Notes under the pieces: generated by a model
Told to the model about the DNA's origin: nothing
Database searches by the model: none
The model's input: the letters and a program-made list of their open reading frames with translations, nothing else
Shown: positions 21,935-32,869 of the stretch, piece after piece
Position numbering within the stretch: the stretch's first letter is position 1
Layout: the number at the start of each line of letters is the position of its first letter
Position numbers and translations under genes: made by a program
Origin: Erinaceus europaeus
Lineage: Eukaryota > Chordata > Mammalia > Eulipotyphla > Erinaceidae
Direction of reading: 5' to 3'
Assembly (NCBI RefSeq): GCF_950295315.1
Contig: NC_080172.1
Coordinates: forward strand, 112,416,512-112,480,511
Length of the DNA stretch: 64,000 nucleotides

Positions 21935-22336
21935 TGAGAAAGTTGTGGTGTATATACATATACAATGGAATACTACTCAGTTATTAAAAATGGTGAAGTC
22001 ACCTTCTTCACCCCAACTTGGATGGAGCGTGAAGGAATCATGTGACATGAGATCAGCCAGAAATAGAAGGATGAATATGGGATGATCCCACTCATAGTCA
22101 GAAGTTGAAAAACAAGAACAGAAAGGAAAACACTAAGCAGAACTTGGACTGGAGTTGGTGTATTGCACCAAAGTAAAAGACTCTGGGGCGGGGGGGGACT
22201 CAGGTCCTGGGACATGATGGCAGAGGAGGACATTTGTGAGGGGTTAGATTGTTATGTGGAAAACTGGAAAAGTTCACCCTTATATGAACTATTGTATTTT
22301 ACTATCAGCCATTAATCCCTCATTAAAGATATTTAA
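21935..22336 (+). mobile_element. L1 3' end
   Basis: GAGAAAGTTGTGGTGTATAT, TACAATGGAATACTACTCAG, GGACTGGAGTTGGTGTATTG, CCATTAATCCCTCATTAAAG. Confidence 0.87.
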
Positions 22337-22839
22337 AAAAAATTTAAAATGGCCACCAAGAGTGGTGCATTTGTAGTGCCCACACTGAGCTCCAGCAATA
22401 ATCCTGGTAGGAATTAATAGAAAAGGAAAGGAAAGAAAAGAAAAGAAAATCTGTCACCACATATACTTGAGGGAAAAAATGTGGTTAATCGTACTCATCT
22501 TCCAAGGTTTTAGATTGGTGCCCACATCTGACTCCGGTTCTGAGAGGGGCTCTGTGCACCCCCTTTCCAGTTTCTGCCTTTACCTTTGTGGGTTTCTCTT
22601 ATTTAGGACACTGGATATTGGATTCAGCGTGCACCCTAAATCCAGGATGGTCTTCTCCTGGTTGAAATTCCTAACTTGATTCTAGTTTCTTTCCCAGATA
22701 CGATCATGTTCACAGGTTAGAACTTGAACATCTCCTGTCCCATGGTCTCTCAACCTCTATGATATCTTTGTAATTTTTTTAACAAGATCACATTTTTATT
22801 TTTTATTTTTATTTTCTTAGACTTTTGCCTCTTTTTGTT

Positions 22840-23036
22840 AAACACTTTTTGGGGGGAAAGGGATAGAGAGAAATTGAGAGGAGAGGGGAGATAAAGAGAG
22901 GGAGTAAGATAGACACCTGCAGACCTGCTTCACCCCTTGTGAAGTAGCCCCCCTACAGGCAGGGAACTGAAGGCTCGAACTTGAGTTCTTATACATGTGT
23001 GCTCAAGCAGATGCGCCCCTGCCACCACCCAGCCCT
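22840..23036 (-). mobile_element. SINE S2/S1-like
   Basis: GGATAGAGAGAAATTGAGAG, CACCTGCAGACCTGCTTCAC, GAAGGCTCGAACTTGAGTTC, TGCCACCACCCAGCCC. Confidence 0.75.
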
Positions 23037-23257
23037 CTCCATGACACCTTCTTAGAAGGCTGCTCCCTGCTTTCTTTTGAAGCAATCACCTTGCATCCTA
23101 TATCTTAAATTTCGGAGCAGCCACCAAACTTTTAAAAAAATGTTCTTCCCAGGCTAAGATCAGCACATCACCTGCACTGGCTGGAGTTTCTCTGTCTAGC
23201 ATGTTTCATTTTTTTATTTGAATAATCATTTATATTTTATTTCAGGTTATTTTCTTT

Positions 23258-23505
23258 TTTTAAAAAATGTTTTATTTATAAAAAAGGAAACATTGACAAA
23301 ACCATAGGATAAGAGGGGTACAACTCCACACAATTCCTACCACCAGAACTCCGTATCCCATCCCCTCCCCTGATACCTTTCCTGTCTTTATCCCTCTGGG
23401 AGTATGGACCCAAGGTCATTGTGGGATGCAAAAGGTGGAAGGTCTGGCTTCTGTAATTGCTTCCCCACTGAACATGGGCATTGACAGGTTGATCTGTCCA
23501 CAGGA
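23258..23505 (-). repeat. Unclassified repeat U, 3' end only
   Basis: Minus-strand terminal block: AACCATAGGATAAGAGGGGT, ACAACTCCACACAATTCC, CTCTGGGAGTATGGACCCAA, GGTGGAAGGTCTGGCTTCTG. Confidence 0.8.
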
Positions 23506-23674
23506 TTCATTTTAAACAGACCGATCAAACTCAGGGCTGGGGGTGGAGGGAGGGCTGTCCCTTCTATCACACCTGCTCTAGAGAATCTTCAGAGGTTGCT
23601 GTTTTCTAGAAATGCAGAGTTGCCTCATTCTTTTCTGACTCTGTTTCCCCAGTCTTCTTTCACTGTCTCTCTCT

Positions 23675-23900
23675 TTTAAATCTTTGTATTTATTTATTTA
23701 CTTATTTATTATCGAATAAAAACAGCGAGAAAAATGAGAGGTGAGGGGGGAGATGGTGAAAAAGACCGAGAGACACCTCATCCCTGCTTCACCACTTGTG
23801 AAGTTTTCTGCCTATCGTTGGGGACCAGGGGCTTGAACCTGGGTCCGTGTGCACTGTAATGTGTTCCCTTAAGCAGGTGCGCCACCACCTTGCCCCTCTC
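23675..23900 (-). mobile_element. SINE S2
   Basis: CATCCCTGCTTCACCACTTG, GGGCTTGAACCTGGGTCCGT, GCGCCACCACCTTGCCCC. Confidence 0.82.
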
Positions 23901-24160
23901 CAGTCTTCTGATATCAAGTATCAGTTCTAGCAGCAGGTCCCTTCCTTGCTCATAGTGGCAATATTGCCTTATGTCGTTTACATTCCAGAGACCCATGAGG
24001 AAATGCATGAGGAAAACAAAGTTGAAGAATGAACTGGACACCTGCCCTGTCAGCCTCTGTCAACCACAAATCAGCTCACTGTCCAGTTGTCCTCCCAGAT
24101 CATGTGTTTGGTGGCTTCATGAGTTTTTCAAAGAAGAAAATGTTTCAGAGCCACTCATCT

Positions 24161-25079
24161 CGACTAATCCCTAGCACTGCAAAAACGGTATCATCTGTTT
24201 TCCATCTACACCATGCCTCGGCCTCGCGTGAGCTTAATGTGCAGCTTGGCGTTACGAGAATCCGGCATGAAGCCCAGCCAGTCTATCTTGGCGTTACTCT
24301 CGATCACACTCTGTCATTTCACGAACATCTCATAAAAACTGCAGCAAAGGTGGGCGCGAGGAATCACATCATTGCAAGACTGGCCAGCTCCTCATGGGGT
24401 GCGAGCGCTTCCACACTACGATCATCATCTCTGGCATTATGCTATTCCACTGCAGAATACTGTGCCCCAGTATGGTTCCGTAGCCCCCATGTCCACTTGG
24501 TCGATTCCAAATTATATTCCTCCATGAGGATAATTTCTGGAACCATCCGTTCCACCCCGGTTCCATGGCTGCCAGTTCTTAGCAACATCGCCCCGCCAGA
24601 TATTCGTCGGGATGCGGCATCATCTAAGTTCATTTCCCACGTCTACGCTTGACCAGACCTGCCAATATACGCAGATATCTTCACTCTCCCTGTCCAATGC
24701 TTGACGTCTCATCACCCAATCTGGTCCCCTACGCCTACACTGAACTTCTCTGTTCCAGACTCTTGGAAACAAAGTTGGCAGTCAGCTGAGGTAAAGAACA
24801 AACACCTCATCACAGACCCCTGCAAGCGTCAACCCGGCTTTGACCTAGCACGTTATGATTGGGCCCTCCTCAATTGCTATCGAACAGGCCATGGCCGGTG
24901 CGCCGCTATGTTCCATCGCTGGGGAGCCAGAGACGACCCAAACTGCCCCTGCGGCTCCAGACAGACTATGACCCACATAGTCACCTCTCCAGATTCAAAG
25001 GAGGTCTCGAAACTTTACATCAGGCTCAACCTGACGCTGTTGACTGGCTACGGAAGAAGGGCAAACGCTAGAAGAAGAA
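24161..25079 (+). mobile_element. Jockey/CR1-like non-LTR element, 5'-truncated copy 2
   Basis: Collinear with 60871-61793 of copy 1 and highly similar (a few percent divergence by eye, many changes at CpG sites). It starts abruptly at CGACTAATCCC and ends in the same TAGAAGAAG tail. It covers the end of the reverse transcriptase region and the C-terminal domain. It keeps Tyr where copy 1 has a stop, but has its own TGA at about 24650, a 10-bp deletion after 24983 removing part of the Cys/His motif, and a small insertion near 25015. The flanks share only a short ATCTC, so the target duplication is weak or imperfect. The long frame seen across 24029-24652 is partly flank and is not a gene. Confidence 0.9.
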
Positions 25080-25241
25080 TCTCTGGCTTGGAGAGACAAC
25101 TCAGTGGAGGACAGGCACAGCTAATGGAAGGTTGAATTCTGTTCTCTTGTCTGTTATATGTCCTTCTCCAAACTCTCCAGCCATCTTACACGGAATAAAG
25201 TTAAAAATTCCAGCTCATTCTGGCTCAGGCAGAATGGGACC

Positions 25242-25452
25242 CACCTGGAGGGGCCAGGTGGTGGTAAACCTGGCTGAGCACTCATATTACAGGGCACAAG
25301 GACCCTGGTTCAAACCCCTGGTCCCCACCTGCAGGGAGAAAGTTTCATGAGTGGTAAAGTAGGGCTGCAGATGTCTGTCATTCTCCTCTCTCCTCTTCCT
25401 CTTTCAATCTTTCTCTTCTACCCAATAATAAATAAATATATTAAGGAAAAAA
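25242..25452 (+). mobile_element. SINE S2
   Basis: GGGGCCAGGTGGTGGTAAAC, GCACTCATATTACAGGGCAC, GGTTCAAACCCCTGGTCCCC, ACCCAATAATAAATAAATAT. Confidence 0.88.
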
Positions 25453-25459
25453 ATTAATG

Positions 25460-25955
25460 GAACTCAAAGCTCCTTCTCTTTACTACTGGCACTTTGCACT
25501 GCTCCTCAGAAGAGACAGGCCACCTTCCTTGTCACAGGGACTCAGCACCATGCCTGTTGCCTTCTCCCAGTCTGGGATCCCCTCTGTTGACTGATGATTT
25601 CTCCCCAGCTGCTGACACCTGAGCTGAGGAGAGTGAAGAGTTTCCATTCCCCTGAAATAGATGGTGACATAGCAGATGGTCAATTGAGATTAATCTTCCC
25701 CTCCTTGCCAACAAACAGGCCTGCAGCCAGACAATCTCTTTGGTGCTTTTCTCCTGATCAGGCCTCTCAGGAACTACCTAAACCAGATCAAGGGCAGGCC
25801 ACTGTGCTCTTGTTGAAAAATAATTTTGTTCTGTTTTATTTTCCTACTTCCAGTTACTATGCAAAAGCTGTGTACTCACTAAAAATTATAAACACAGAGG
25901 GGAAAGATTAAAGAATGCATACATGCATATTTAAAGTTGCATTATAGCTCTGTAG
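25460..25955. other. Sequence without recognised features
   Basis: Non-coding intronic sequence; no recognised repeat or exon. Confidence 0.4.
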
Positions 25956-25957
25956 AT

Positions 25958-26140
25958 TTTTTTTATTATCTTTACTAATTGGATAGAGACAGCCAGAAGT
26001 TGAGAGCAGAGAGGGAGACAGATAAAGAGACAGAGAGGCACCTGCAACACTGCTTCCCCACTCTCAAAGCTTTCCCCCTGCAAGTGGGGACCAGGGGCTC
26101 AAACCTGGGTCCTTGTGAATTGTAACATGTGTTCAACCAC
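25958..26140 (-). mobile_element. SINE S2
   Basis: ATTGGATAGAGACAGCCAGA, CACCTGCAACACTGCTTCCC, GGCTCAAACCTGGGTCCTTG. The head is truncated at GTGTTCAACCA. Confidence 0.8.
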
Positions 26141-26141
26141 T

Positions 26142-26858
26142 CTATTTACAAATGAGAGGACCAGAGAAGTTAGTCATTTGGAGTCTGGGTAGCATCCAGG
26201 GACCTGACTCCTTACTTAGAGCTCCTTCTGGGCTCAGATTCTTAATTGACTGTAAGCACCTGGAGTTGTCCAATATGGTTGCCACATCTCTTGGTACCAG
26301 AAAAGGAAGCCTGCAAGATGGGGCACCAGAGGACAACACTGCAGGGAAGGGTTCCTCTTCCTAGGAGTGGGTGCTGGGAGAGGGGTGAGCTTCTCTCATT
26401 TCTTATAGTGCTAACCTTTGTTCTCCACCATCACTTTCATTAAGTATAGACTACCACATATGGAGAAATTCCCAACCGTCCTCCCCAACACTTTATCTGA
26501 TGACATAATCAGCTGATTTGAACCAGAGGGAGCAACCTTGGCAGCACAAGACTAAGGACGTCTATTTGTGCCTGGCTCCACAGACCAGGTCCTTCCTGGA
26601 GACAGAGCAGCATAACACAGAGGGTCCTGCACCAGGTCTCTGACTGGCATCTACTCTCCATACACTCCCTTTGAATTCCCAGCCCCAAATCTCAGCACAC
26701 TGGCCTCAGCTGTGAACACAAGTGTGGAAATCAACTAGATGCAATGCAGTTTTCCCAGCCTGACCTCTCTCAGGGAAGAAATGAGCAGAGAGGGTCACTG
26801 AGGGCTGAAATGTTTATTCTTTGGGAGATCACGTCTTTCTACTCTTCCCATAATTAAA
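26142..26858. other. Sequence without recognised features
   Basis: Intronic and repeat-poor; no exon signal recognised. Confidence 0.4.
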
Positions 26859-26859
26859 A

Positions 26860-27172
26860 TCCATCCCCTAATACAGTTCAAATTTGATACTGTTGTACCA
26901 TCATAACCATCCACTTCCAAAACTCTCTTTTATAACTTGTAAAACTGAAACTCTATTCCCATCAAATACAAACTCTCATTCCCTTCTCACCAGACCCTGA
27001 AGCCCACCTTTCAAAGTTCTTTCTCTGTGAACTTGATTGCTCTTGGTACCTCCTGAGTTAATCAACAGTATTTGTCCTTTGTGACTGGCTTATTTCACTT
27101 TGCAGAAGTTCCGTTTGAGGTTCCTCCATGTTGTAGTATGTGACAGAGTTTTCCTTCTTTTAGTTCTGGGTT
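26860..27172 (-). mobile_element. Old L1 (L1M-type) 3' UTR fragment
   Basis: TTTGTCCTTTGTGACTGGCT, TATTTCACTTTGCAGAAGTT, CCTCCATGTTGTAGTATGTG match the complement of mammalian-wide L1M 3' UTRs. Confidence 0.75.
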
Positions 27173-27622
27173 CCACACTTTCCCCAGCAGAGCTTTGTGT
27201 AACTTTCATTTTTGATGTCGACATTAGCTCATTGATACCTTGGAGGAAAGCAATGGACTCTTTCTAATTGGAGAGGAATCCCTTATTCACATGAATAAAT
27301 AAAGGAGAAGGACATAGCCCTCTCACTCTCACCCACCCCCACCCACCCTTGATTTGAAAGTGTGCTCACAGAGTTGGTGGGAACCCACCTAGCAGACCTT
27401 TGGGAGCTGGGGTGAGGGGCTTTCAGATCCTCTCCACCTGGGACCTGCAGGAGATGGGCAATGGCGGACAGGGATTCAGCCAAAATCAGAACTAGAAGGG
27501 TTCTCCATCATCTGGCCCAGTGACCTCAAACCGGAGACCCACAGAAGAAGCCCAGTCACCATGTGTTGGGAGCATTCTAGCATATGGTGCTCTGAACCGT
27601 TGGTCAAGAGCGTGTGCTACCA
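27173..27622. other. Sequence without recognised features
   Basis: Non-coding intronic sequence; no recognised repeat or exon. Confidence 0.4.
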
Positions 27623-27623
27623 G

Positions 27624-27893
27624 GAGTCGGGCGGTAGCACAGCAGGTTAAGTGCCTGTGGCACAAAGCACAGGGACTGGCCTAAGGATCCCAGTTCGAAC
27701 CCGCAGCTCCCCACCTGCAGGGGAGTCATTTCACTGGCAGTGAAGTGGGTCTGTCTTTCTCTCCCCCTCTCTGTCTTCCCTTCCTCTCTCCATTTCTCTC
27801 TGTCCTATCTAACAATGATGCCCTCAATAACAACAACAATAATAAACTAGAAGAACAATTAAAAAAACAAAAAGGGAAAAAATTAATTAATTA
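27624..27893 (+). mobile_element. SINE S1 with target duplication
   Basis: GGAGTCGGGCGGTAGCACAG, GATCCCAGTTCGAACCCGCA, CT-rich body, AATAACAACAACAATAATAA tail. GAGCGTGTGCT(A/T)CCA on both sides. Confidence 0.92.
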
Positions 27894-28167
27894 ACTGAGC
27901 GTGTGCTTCCAGTGCTCTCCTTTCCTGTCTTTTCTGAATACTTCCATCCACTGCCCTGGTCGCATCTGAGATCCTCACTTGAGAAAGGGGACGTGACTTT
28001 TTGAGGTCTGTGGATGCAACGGGCTCTTTGCTTCGGGTTTACCACTGAGAAATCACGTTGTAACCTCCAGTGGCACAGATCACACTCCAGGTCATGACTC
28101 CTGCCCTTGGAATATATACCGTGACTTGCTGAGGGTGGAGGAGATGGGACACCAAAGGCTTCTTCTT

Positions 28168-28420
28168 TTTTCTGCTTTTTAATTGCTTTTTATTATTTAT
28201 TTTCCCTTTTGTTGCCCTTGTTGTTTTATTGTTGTAGTTATTATTGTTGTTGTTATTGATGTCGTTGTTGTTGGATAGGACAGAGAGAAATGGAGGAGGG
28301 GAAGACAGAGTGAGGGAGAGAAAGACAGACACCTGCAGACCTGCTTCACCGCCGCCTGTAAAGCAATTCCGCTGCAGGTGGGGAGCACTTAACTTGCTGT
28401 GCTACCGCCCGACCCCCTAC
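28168..28420 (-). mobile_element. SINE S1 with internal deletion
   Basis: TTGTTGCCCTTGTTGTTTTA, GGATAGGACAGAGAGAAATG, CTGCAGGTGGGGAGCACTTA, GTGCTACCGCCCGACCCCC. The B-box region between GGGGAGC and ACTTAAC is missing. Confidence 0.88.
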
Positions 28421-28624
28421 CAAAGTCTTCTTAGTGGGCAGCAGCAGAGGAGGCTGAGAGGCGCTGGGAAGATGTGCTGTGAGAATGCACAGAGCCCGTC
28501 TACAGGGATAGCGGTCACCTTGGATCTGATAGGCAATTACTTACCCTGTGGGAACTATATGCCAGAGTGCAGATTTGGTCTGCTTGTCTCCATTTCCATG
28601 ATTTGGATTTTAAACAAAGAAGAA

Positions 28625-28748
28625 GGTGGCTGGGAAGACATTGTAATGATTATGCAAGAGACTTTCATGCCTTGAGGCTCTGAAGTCCCAGGTTCAATCC
28701 CTGGAACCACCATAAACCACAGCTGAGCAGTGCTCTGGTGTTCATTCA

Positions 28749-28750
<2 letters not shown>
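28625..28750 (+). mobile_element. SINE S3
   Basis: GGGAAGACATTGTAATGATT, TTTCATGCCTTGAGGCTCTG, CAGGTTCAATCCCTGGAACC, GAGCAGTGCTCTGG. Confidence 0.82.

Positions 28751-28797
<47 letters not shown>
28751..28797. repeat. (TATC)n microsatellite
   Basis: About 11 tetramer units in the tail of the S3 copy. Confidence 0.95.
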
Positions 28798-28798
<1 letters not shown>

Positions 28799-29299
28799 AT
28801 CTTTATTTCATTTAAATAAACAAAGAAGCAAAGAAGGATAGTTTCTGTGTGTGGTGGTGAATAGAATTGTACTTTGAGCTTCTTCATACCTCATTTCAAC
28901 TCAAAGGGTAGATGTTACCACCTGCATTTGGCCAAGGAGACAGGGACACCCAGAAACTATTCTCCAAGGGATTTGTCACATGTTTGGAAGCATGACCATA
29001 GTCACTGAGGTCTGGCAGCCTCCACTCCCTAAAACACCCCACACCCATGATAGCCTGACAACAACCCTGACATACAGTGCCAACCCTATATCCCCTTTAG
29101 CTGACTAGTCCAAAAGGGGTCAGTTCCCAAATGAGGAAATGGGAGTCCAAGAGAGCAGTCTCCCCTGGCCTCCTCTAGGCTCTGGAACAGAGCAGCCAAA
29201 CTTTTGCCACACAGATGAGAAACTAAAGAAAGTCCATCAGTAGAAGGAGAAGAGCATAAATCAGTGAGAGAAGTAGAGATGAGAGTGAAAGACTCTGTG

Positions 29300-29455
29300 T
29301 GTGTGTGTGTGTGTGTTTTAGTTATGTAAGGGGGAAGGAAGGTGTGAGCGACAGAGATACTGTGTTCCCTACAGACCCATATCTCTTTCTTTGTGACTTT
29401 GGAGCCTCAGACATGAGAATCTCTCTTTGCCGAACCATTATGCTATCTAGCCCCA
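29300..29455 (-). mobile_element. SINE S3, diverged
   Basis: GGAGCCTCAGACATGAGAAT, CGAACCATTATGCTATCTAG; preceded by a short TG repeat (29295-29315). Confidence 0.6.
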
Positions 29456-29918
29456 CCCTACCCCTCAGATCCCAAATCTCATCCCAGCGTTTCCTGGGAC
29501 TTGACTGTTCAGGAGCTGAGTCGCCTTGTACCCTTTGAAGAAACCCTCAGAATGAAGTCAGTTGCAAAATTCACTGGGGTAAACAGACCTGTGGCCTTGG
29601 AGTCCTGAATCCCTGTGCCAGCCACTTATATGAACCTTGCAGGGAGACTCCTGGCAGGTCAGCACTGGCTCCAGCACTCTTAAGCCCTGCCAACACTGTT
29701 CTAGCAGATAGGCAGGAACAGCTGGCTCCCTCCCTCCTTCATAGCAGAGACTCTGAGGCACAGCAAGGCTACAGGATTTGACCAAAGTCACACATATCTA
29801 GAAAAGGAACCCAAAGAATCACTAGTCTGGTCTCTGCCTTTGCAGAAAGGTGGTCTGGATGTTTTTTGCTGAACAAAGTCAGGAGTGGGACATAAGGGCA
29901 AAAGTCAAGACTAGTGAT
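29456..29918. other. Mostly unique; possible MIR-type relic
   Basis: GACTCTGAGGCACAGCAAGG then GACCAAAGTCACACATATCT (about 29748-29800) resembles the complement of MIR. No exon. Confidence 0.4.
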
Positions 29919-29927
29919 CCTTTCTTT

Positions 29928-30260
29928 CTTTCTTTTTTCCTCTAGGGTTATCGCTGGGGCTCAATGCCAGCACTACAAATCCACTACTCCTGGAGGCCAT
30001 TTTTCCCATTTTGTTGCCCTCATTGTTGCTTTTGTTGTGGTTGTTATTGTTGTTATAGCTGTTGTTGCTGGATAGGACAGAGAGAAATCAATAGAGAACA
30101 GGAAGACAGAGAGGAGGAGAGAAAGATAGACACCTGCAGACCTTTTTCACCACTTTCAAAGCGATCCCCCTGCAGGTGGGGAGCTAGGGGGCACAAACCA
30201 GGGTCCTTACGCTGGTCCTTGAGATTTGCACCATGTGTGTGTAACCCACTGCGGTACCAG
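29928..30260 (-). mobile_element. SINE S1x
   Basis: CTCTAGGGTTATCGCTGGGG, CCACTACTCCTGGAGGCCAT, TTGTTGCCCTCATTGTTGCT, AGAGAAATCAATAGAGAACA, GTGGGGAGCTAGGGGGCACA. Confidence 0.82.
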
Positions 30261-30269
30261 TAATCTTAA

Positions 30270-31148
30270 CCTGGCACCACACCCTCTCTTCATGCCCCTT
30301 GTTGTGACAAAAACCTCAGAAGCGCATGTCCGTCTGCTTATTCCCATGGCCCCATGGAGCCCTTTCTATTTAAGGTGAGATTGCAGGCTCTGGGGACAGA
30401 GATGTGAGCCTATGACTATACAAGAATGTGGACAAGATGATATGAACCTCAGTGAGCACTATGACATAAATGCAAGCAAAGAGATATGATAAAGGTGAAT
30501 GAATAGCAGGTGGGACTGCTTAGGCAAGGTAGTCAAGGACTACCTTATGCAAGAGACGTGGTTACATAAAGAGGAAAACGTCCTACTTGAAGACAGAAGT
30601 TCTGAGACTAGGTTGGATACTGGTACTTGGCTTGTTCCTGCAAAGGAGGAAGACTGATGTGGGGTGGGGGGTAGGAAGTTGTGTAGAAGACCAGGGTAGG
30701 AAAAGTGGTGCTGGTGGAAGGTTCTGGGGAGCTCTTGTATCTGTAGTTTATTCTAAGTGCAATAGAAGCAGTCAGGAAGTTGCCAAACTAGTATATTGTA
30801 CCAGCTGCTGGGGATTTGAGAAGTAACAAGACACACTATGTCCTCAAAACAGGTCAGGTTTATGAACAGACAATGTCAAACAGAAGTCACAGAGGCCAAT
30901 GACATCACACAAGAGGTTCCTCATCAAGTCCCAAAAACTCACAGGGATGGAGGCTAGACAACTAATAAACACCATCAAGAAGGCAAAGCACCCACTAAGG
31001 TGAGAGTGGGGAGTGGGGAGAAAGGAGAGCTGACACCATCAGGCCTGAGGCAGGAGATCCCCAGGACCAGAGTGTGTTCTCTAGATGAAATCATCCATCC
31101 GCCAGTTCAAGACACTTGGCTCTTGTAACTATGTGTCCCATCCACGTC
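30270..31148. other. Sequence without recognised features
   Basis: Non-coding intronic sequence; no recognised repeat or exon. Confidence 0.4.
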
Positions 31149-31149
31149 C

Positions 31150-31585
31150 TTGTGGCAATGCTGGTCTAAGAAATGACTTACTGTCTCCTCCCTTTTCCCC
31201 CACCCATTCTGCTCATTTGATATATTCTTTTCCTACCCTCAAGACTGCAGGGTATTATTAATCCTACCAGTTAAACCCCTCTCAACAGTTGCTAAGGAAG
31301 TTCATACTTTTCCCAGCCCCCTTTTTACCTTTCTACGCCCTTTTCCTAACCATGTATGGTATTGTCAAGCCACTTCCATTTCCGATTTGCCTCTTCCGGT
31401 TTCTGGCCTCGAAGAGTTTGCACACTGACCAAGAAAGACACTCCGGCCCTTGTGCTTTGCGCCACGTGGCTTAACCCGCTGTGCTACCACCAGACTCTGG
31501 GGCACTCAGATGAATAAAGACTTGAACGGCATCGCAGCTATGAGCTCAGTTCCTGGGTCATCTCTCTCATATCACTAGCCCGACA
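31150..31585 (+). mobile_element. Diverged LTR related to the 1-318 LTR, carrying an embedded SINE head
   Basis: The 3' part matches the other LTRs: GATGAATAAAGACTTGAAC (31511-31529), then GGGTCATCTCTCTCAT and a CTAGCCCGACA end at 31585. Inside it, about 31442-31498, is a minus-strand S1 SINE head (GTGCTTTGCGCCACGTGGC). The 5' boundary is uncertain. An L1 tail abuts directly at 31586. Confidence 0.55.
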
Positions 31586-32062
31586 TCTATGTTCATAGCA
31601 GCTCAATTTGAAATAGCCAAAACTGGGAAGCAACCCAGGTATCGAACAACAGATGAATGGCTGAGCAAGTTGTAGTCTATATACGTAAGGAAATACTACT
31701 CAGCTATTAAAAATGGTGAATTCACTTTTTTCACCTCATCTTCGATGGAACTTGAAGGTATTTTATTAAGTGAGATAAGCCAAAAAGAGAAGGATGAATA
31801 TGGGATAATCTCACTCACAGGCAGAAGATGAAAAACAAGATCAGAAGGGAAAACACAAAACAGAACTTGGACTGGAGTTGGTGTATTGCACCAAAATAAA
31901 AGACTCTGGGGTGGGGAGAGGGTTCAGTTCCTGGAACATGATGGCAGAGAAGGACCTAGAGAGGGTTGAATTGTTATGTGGAAAACTGGGAAATGTTACA
32001 CATGTAGAAACTATTGTATTTTACAGTTGACTATAAACCATTAATCCCCCAATTAAGAAATT
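31586..32062 (+). mobile_element. L1 3' end
   Basis: TCTATGTTCATAGCAGCTCA, GGAAGCAACCCAGGTATCGA, GGACTGGAGTTGGTGTATTG, CATTAATCCCCCAATTAAGA. Confidence 0.87.
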
Positions 32063-32069
32063 TTTTAAA

Positions 32070-32242
32070 ATTAAAAGAGTCTGGAGTGGGAGGAATGTTC
32101 AGGTCCTGGAACATGATAGCAGAGGAGGACCTGGGGTGGGGGTTAGATTGTTCAGTGTAAAATCAAGAATGGTTACACATGTACAAACTACTGGATTTCA
32201 CTGTCAACTGTAAACCACTAGCCCCGTCAATAAAGAAAAAAA
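32070..32242 (+). mobile_element. L1 3' terminal segment (second of a tandem pair)
   Basis: Repeats only the last part of the L1 tail: GAGTCTGGAGTGGGAGGAAT, CAGGTCCTGGAACATGATAG, AACCACTAGCCCCGTCAATA. Confidence 0.8.
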
Positions 32243-32806
32243 AATGATGACACTGACAAAGCATGTCATGTCCCTCAACCACATCTTAGATGGGCAGAAA
32301 GGTATGTCACCAGACCCATGATACTCAGCCATGAGGTCCCCTTTGAGTGAATCACTAAGATGACACACTAAATGTGACATTTTCAGAGAGCTCCAATGCT
32401 CGGGGCAGAGTAGCAGGACCCTGGGGGCATCCCAGAAACAAACGTGAAAGGACAAGGTTGCCCGAGGTCATGCTTGTATTTGACTCTCTCATCAGAACTC
32501 CACACCACGCTGCTGCCTTGGACATCGGTGATACAGAAAAAGGTGACACCCTGTGATGCAACTCTAATTAGGAGTCAAGTTGAAATCAAATTAGCCTGTG
32601 ACACACAAGACATGCACAGATCTGTCAAAGGCAGGCAGAAGGCCACTTTCAAGAGGACATGAGACCTCAGGTGACCTCTGCCAGGCGTCTGATTCTTTTA
32701 GGTGTACACACACAGAAAATGTCCATGCAGCCAGGGATCACCTTGTCATAAATGACGTCCAATTCAAATTATTTGCCCAGGCAAAAGATAAGGAGTTGAA
32801 GCAAGG
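32243..32806. other. Sequence without recognised features
   Basis: Non-coding intronic sequence; no recognised repeat or exon. Confidence 0.4.
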
Positions 32807-32807
32807 T

Positions 32808-32858
32808 GTTTATTTTATTTTATTTTATTTTATTTTATTTTATTTTATTTTATTTTTG
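32808..32858. repeat. (TTTTA)n microsatellite
   Basis: About 10 pentamer units. Confidence 0.93.
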
Positions 32859-32869
32859 CAAAAGGCCGT

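Noticed and set aside
24029..24652. 207-codon frame that looks like a gene
   Set aside because: Unrelated flank fused by chance to the truncated non-LTR copy 2.
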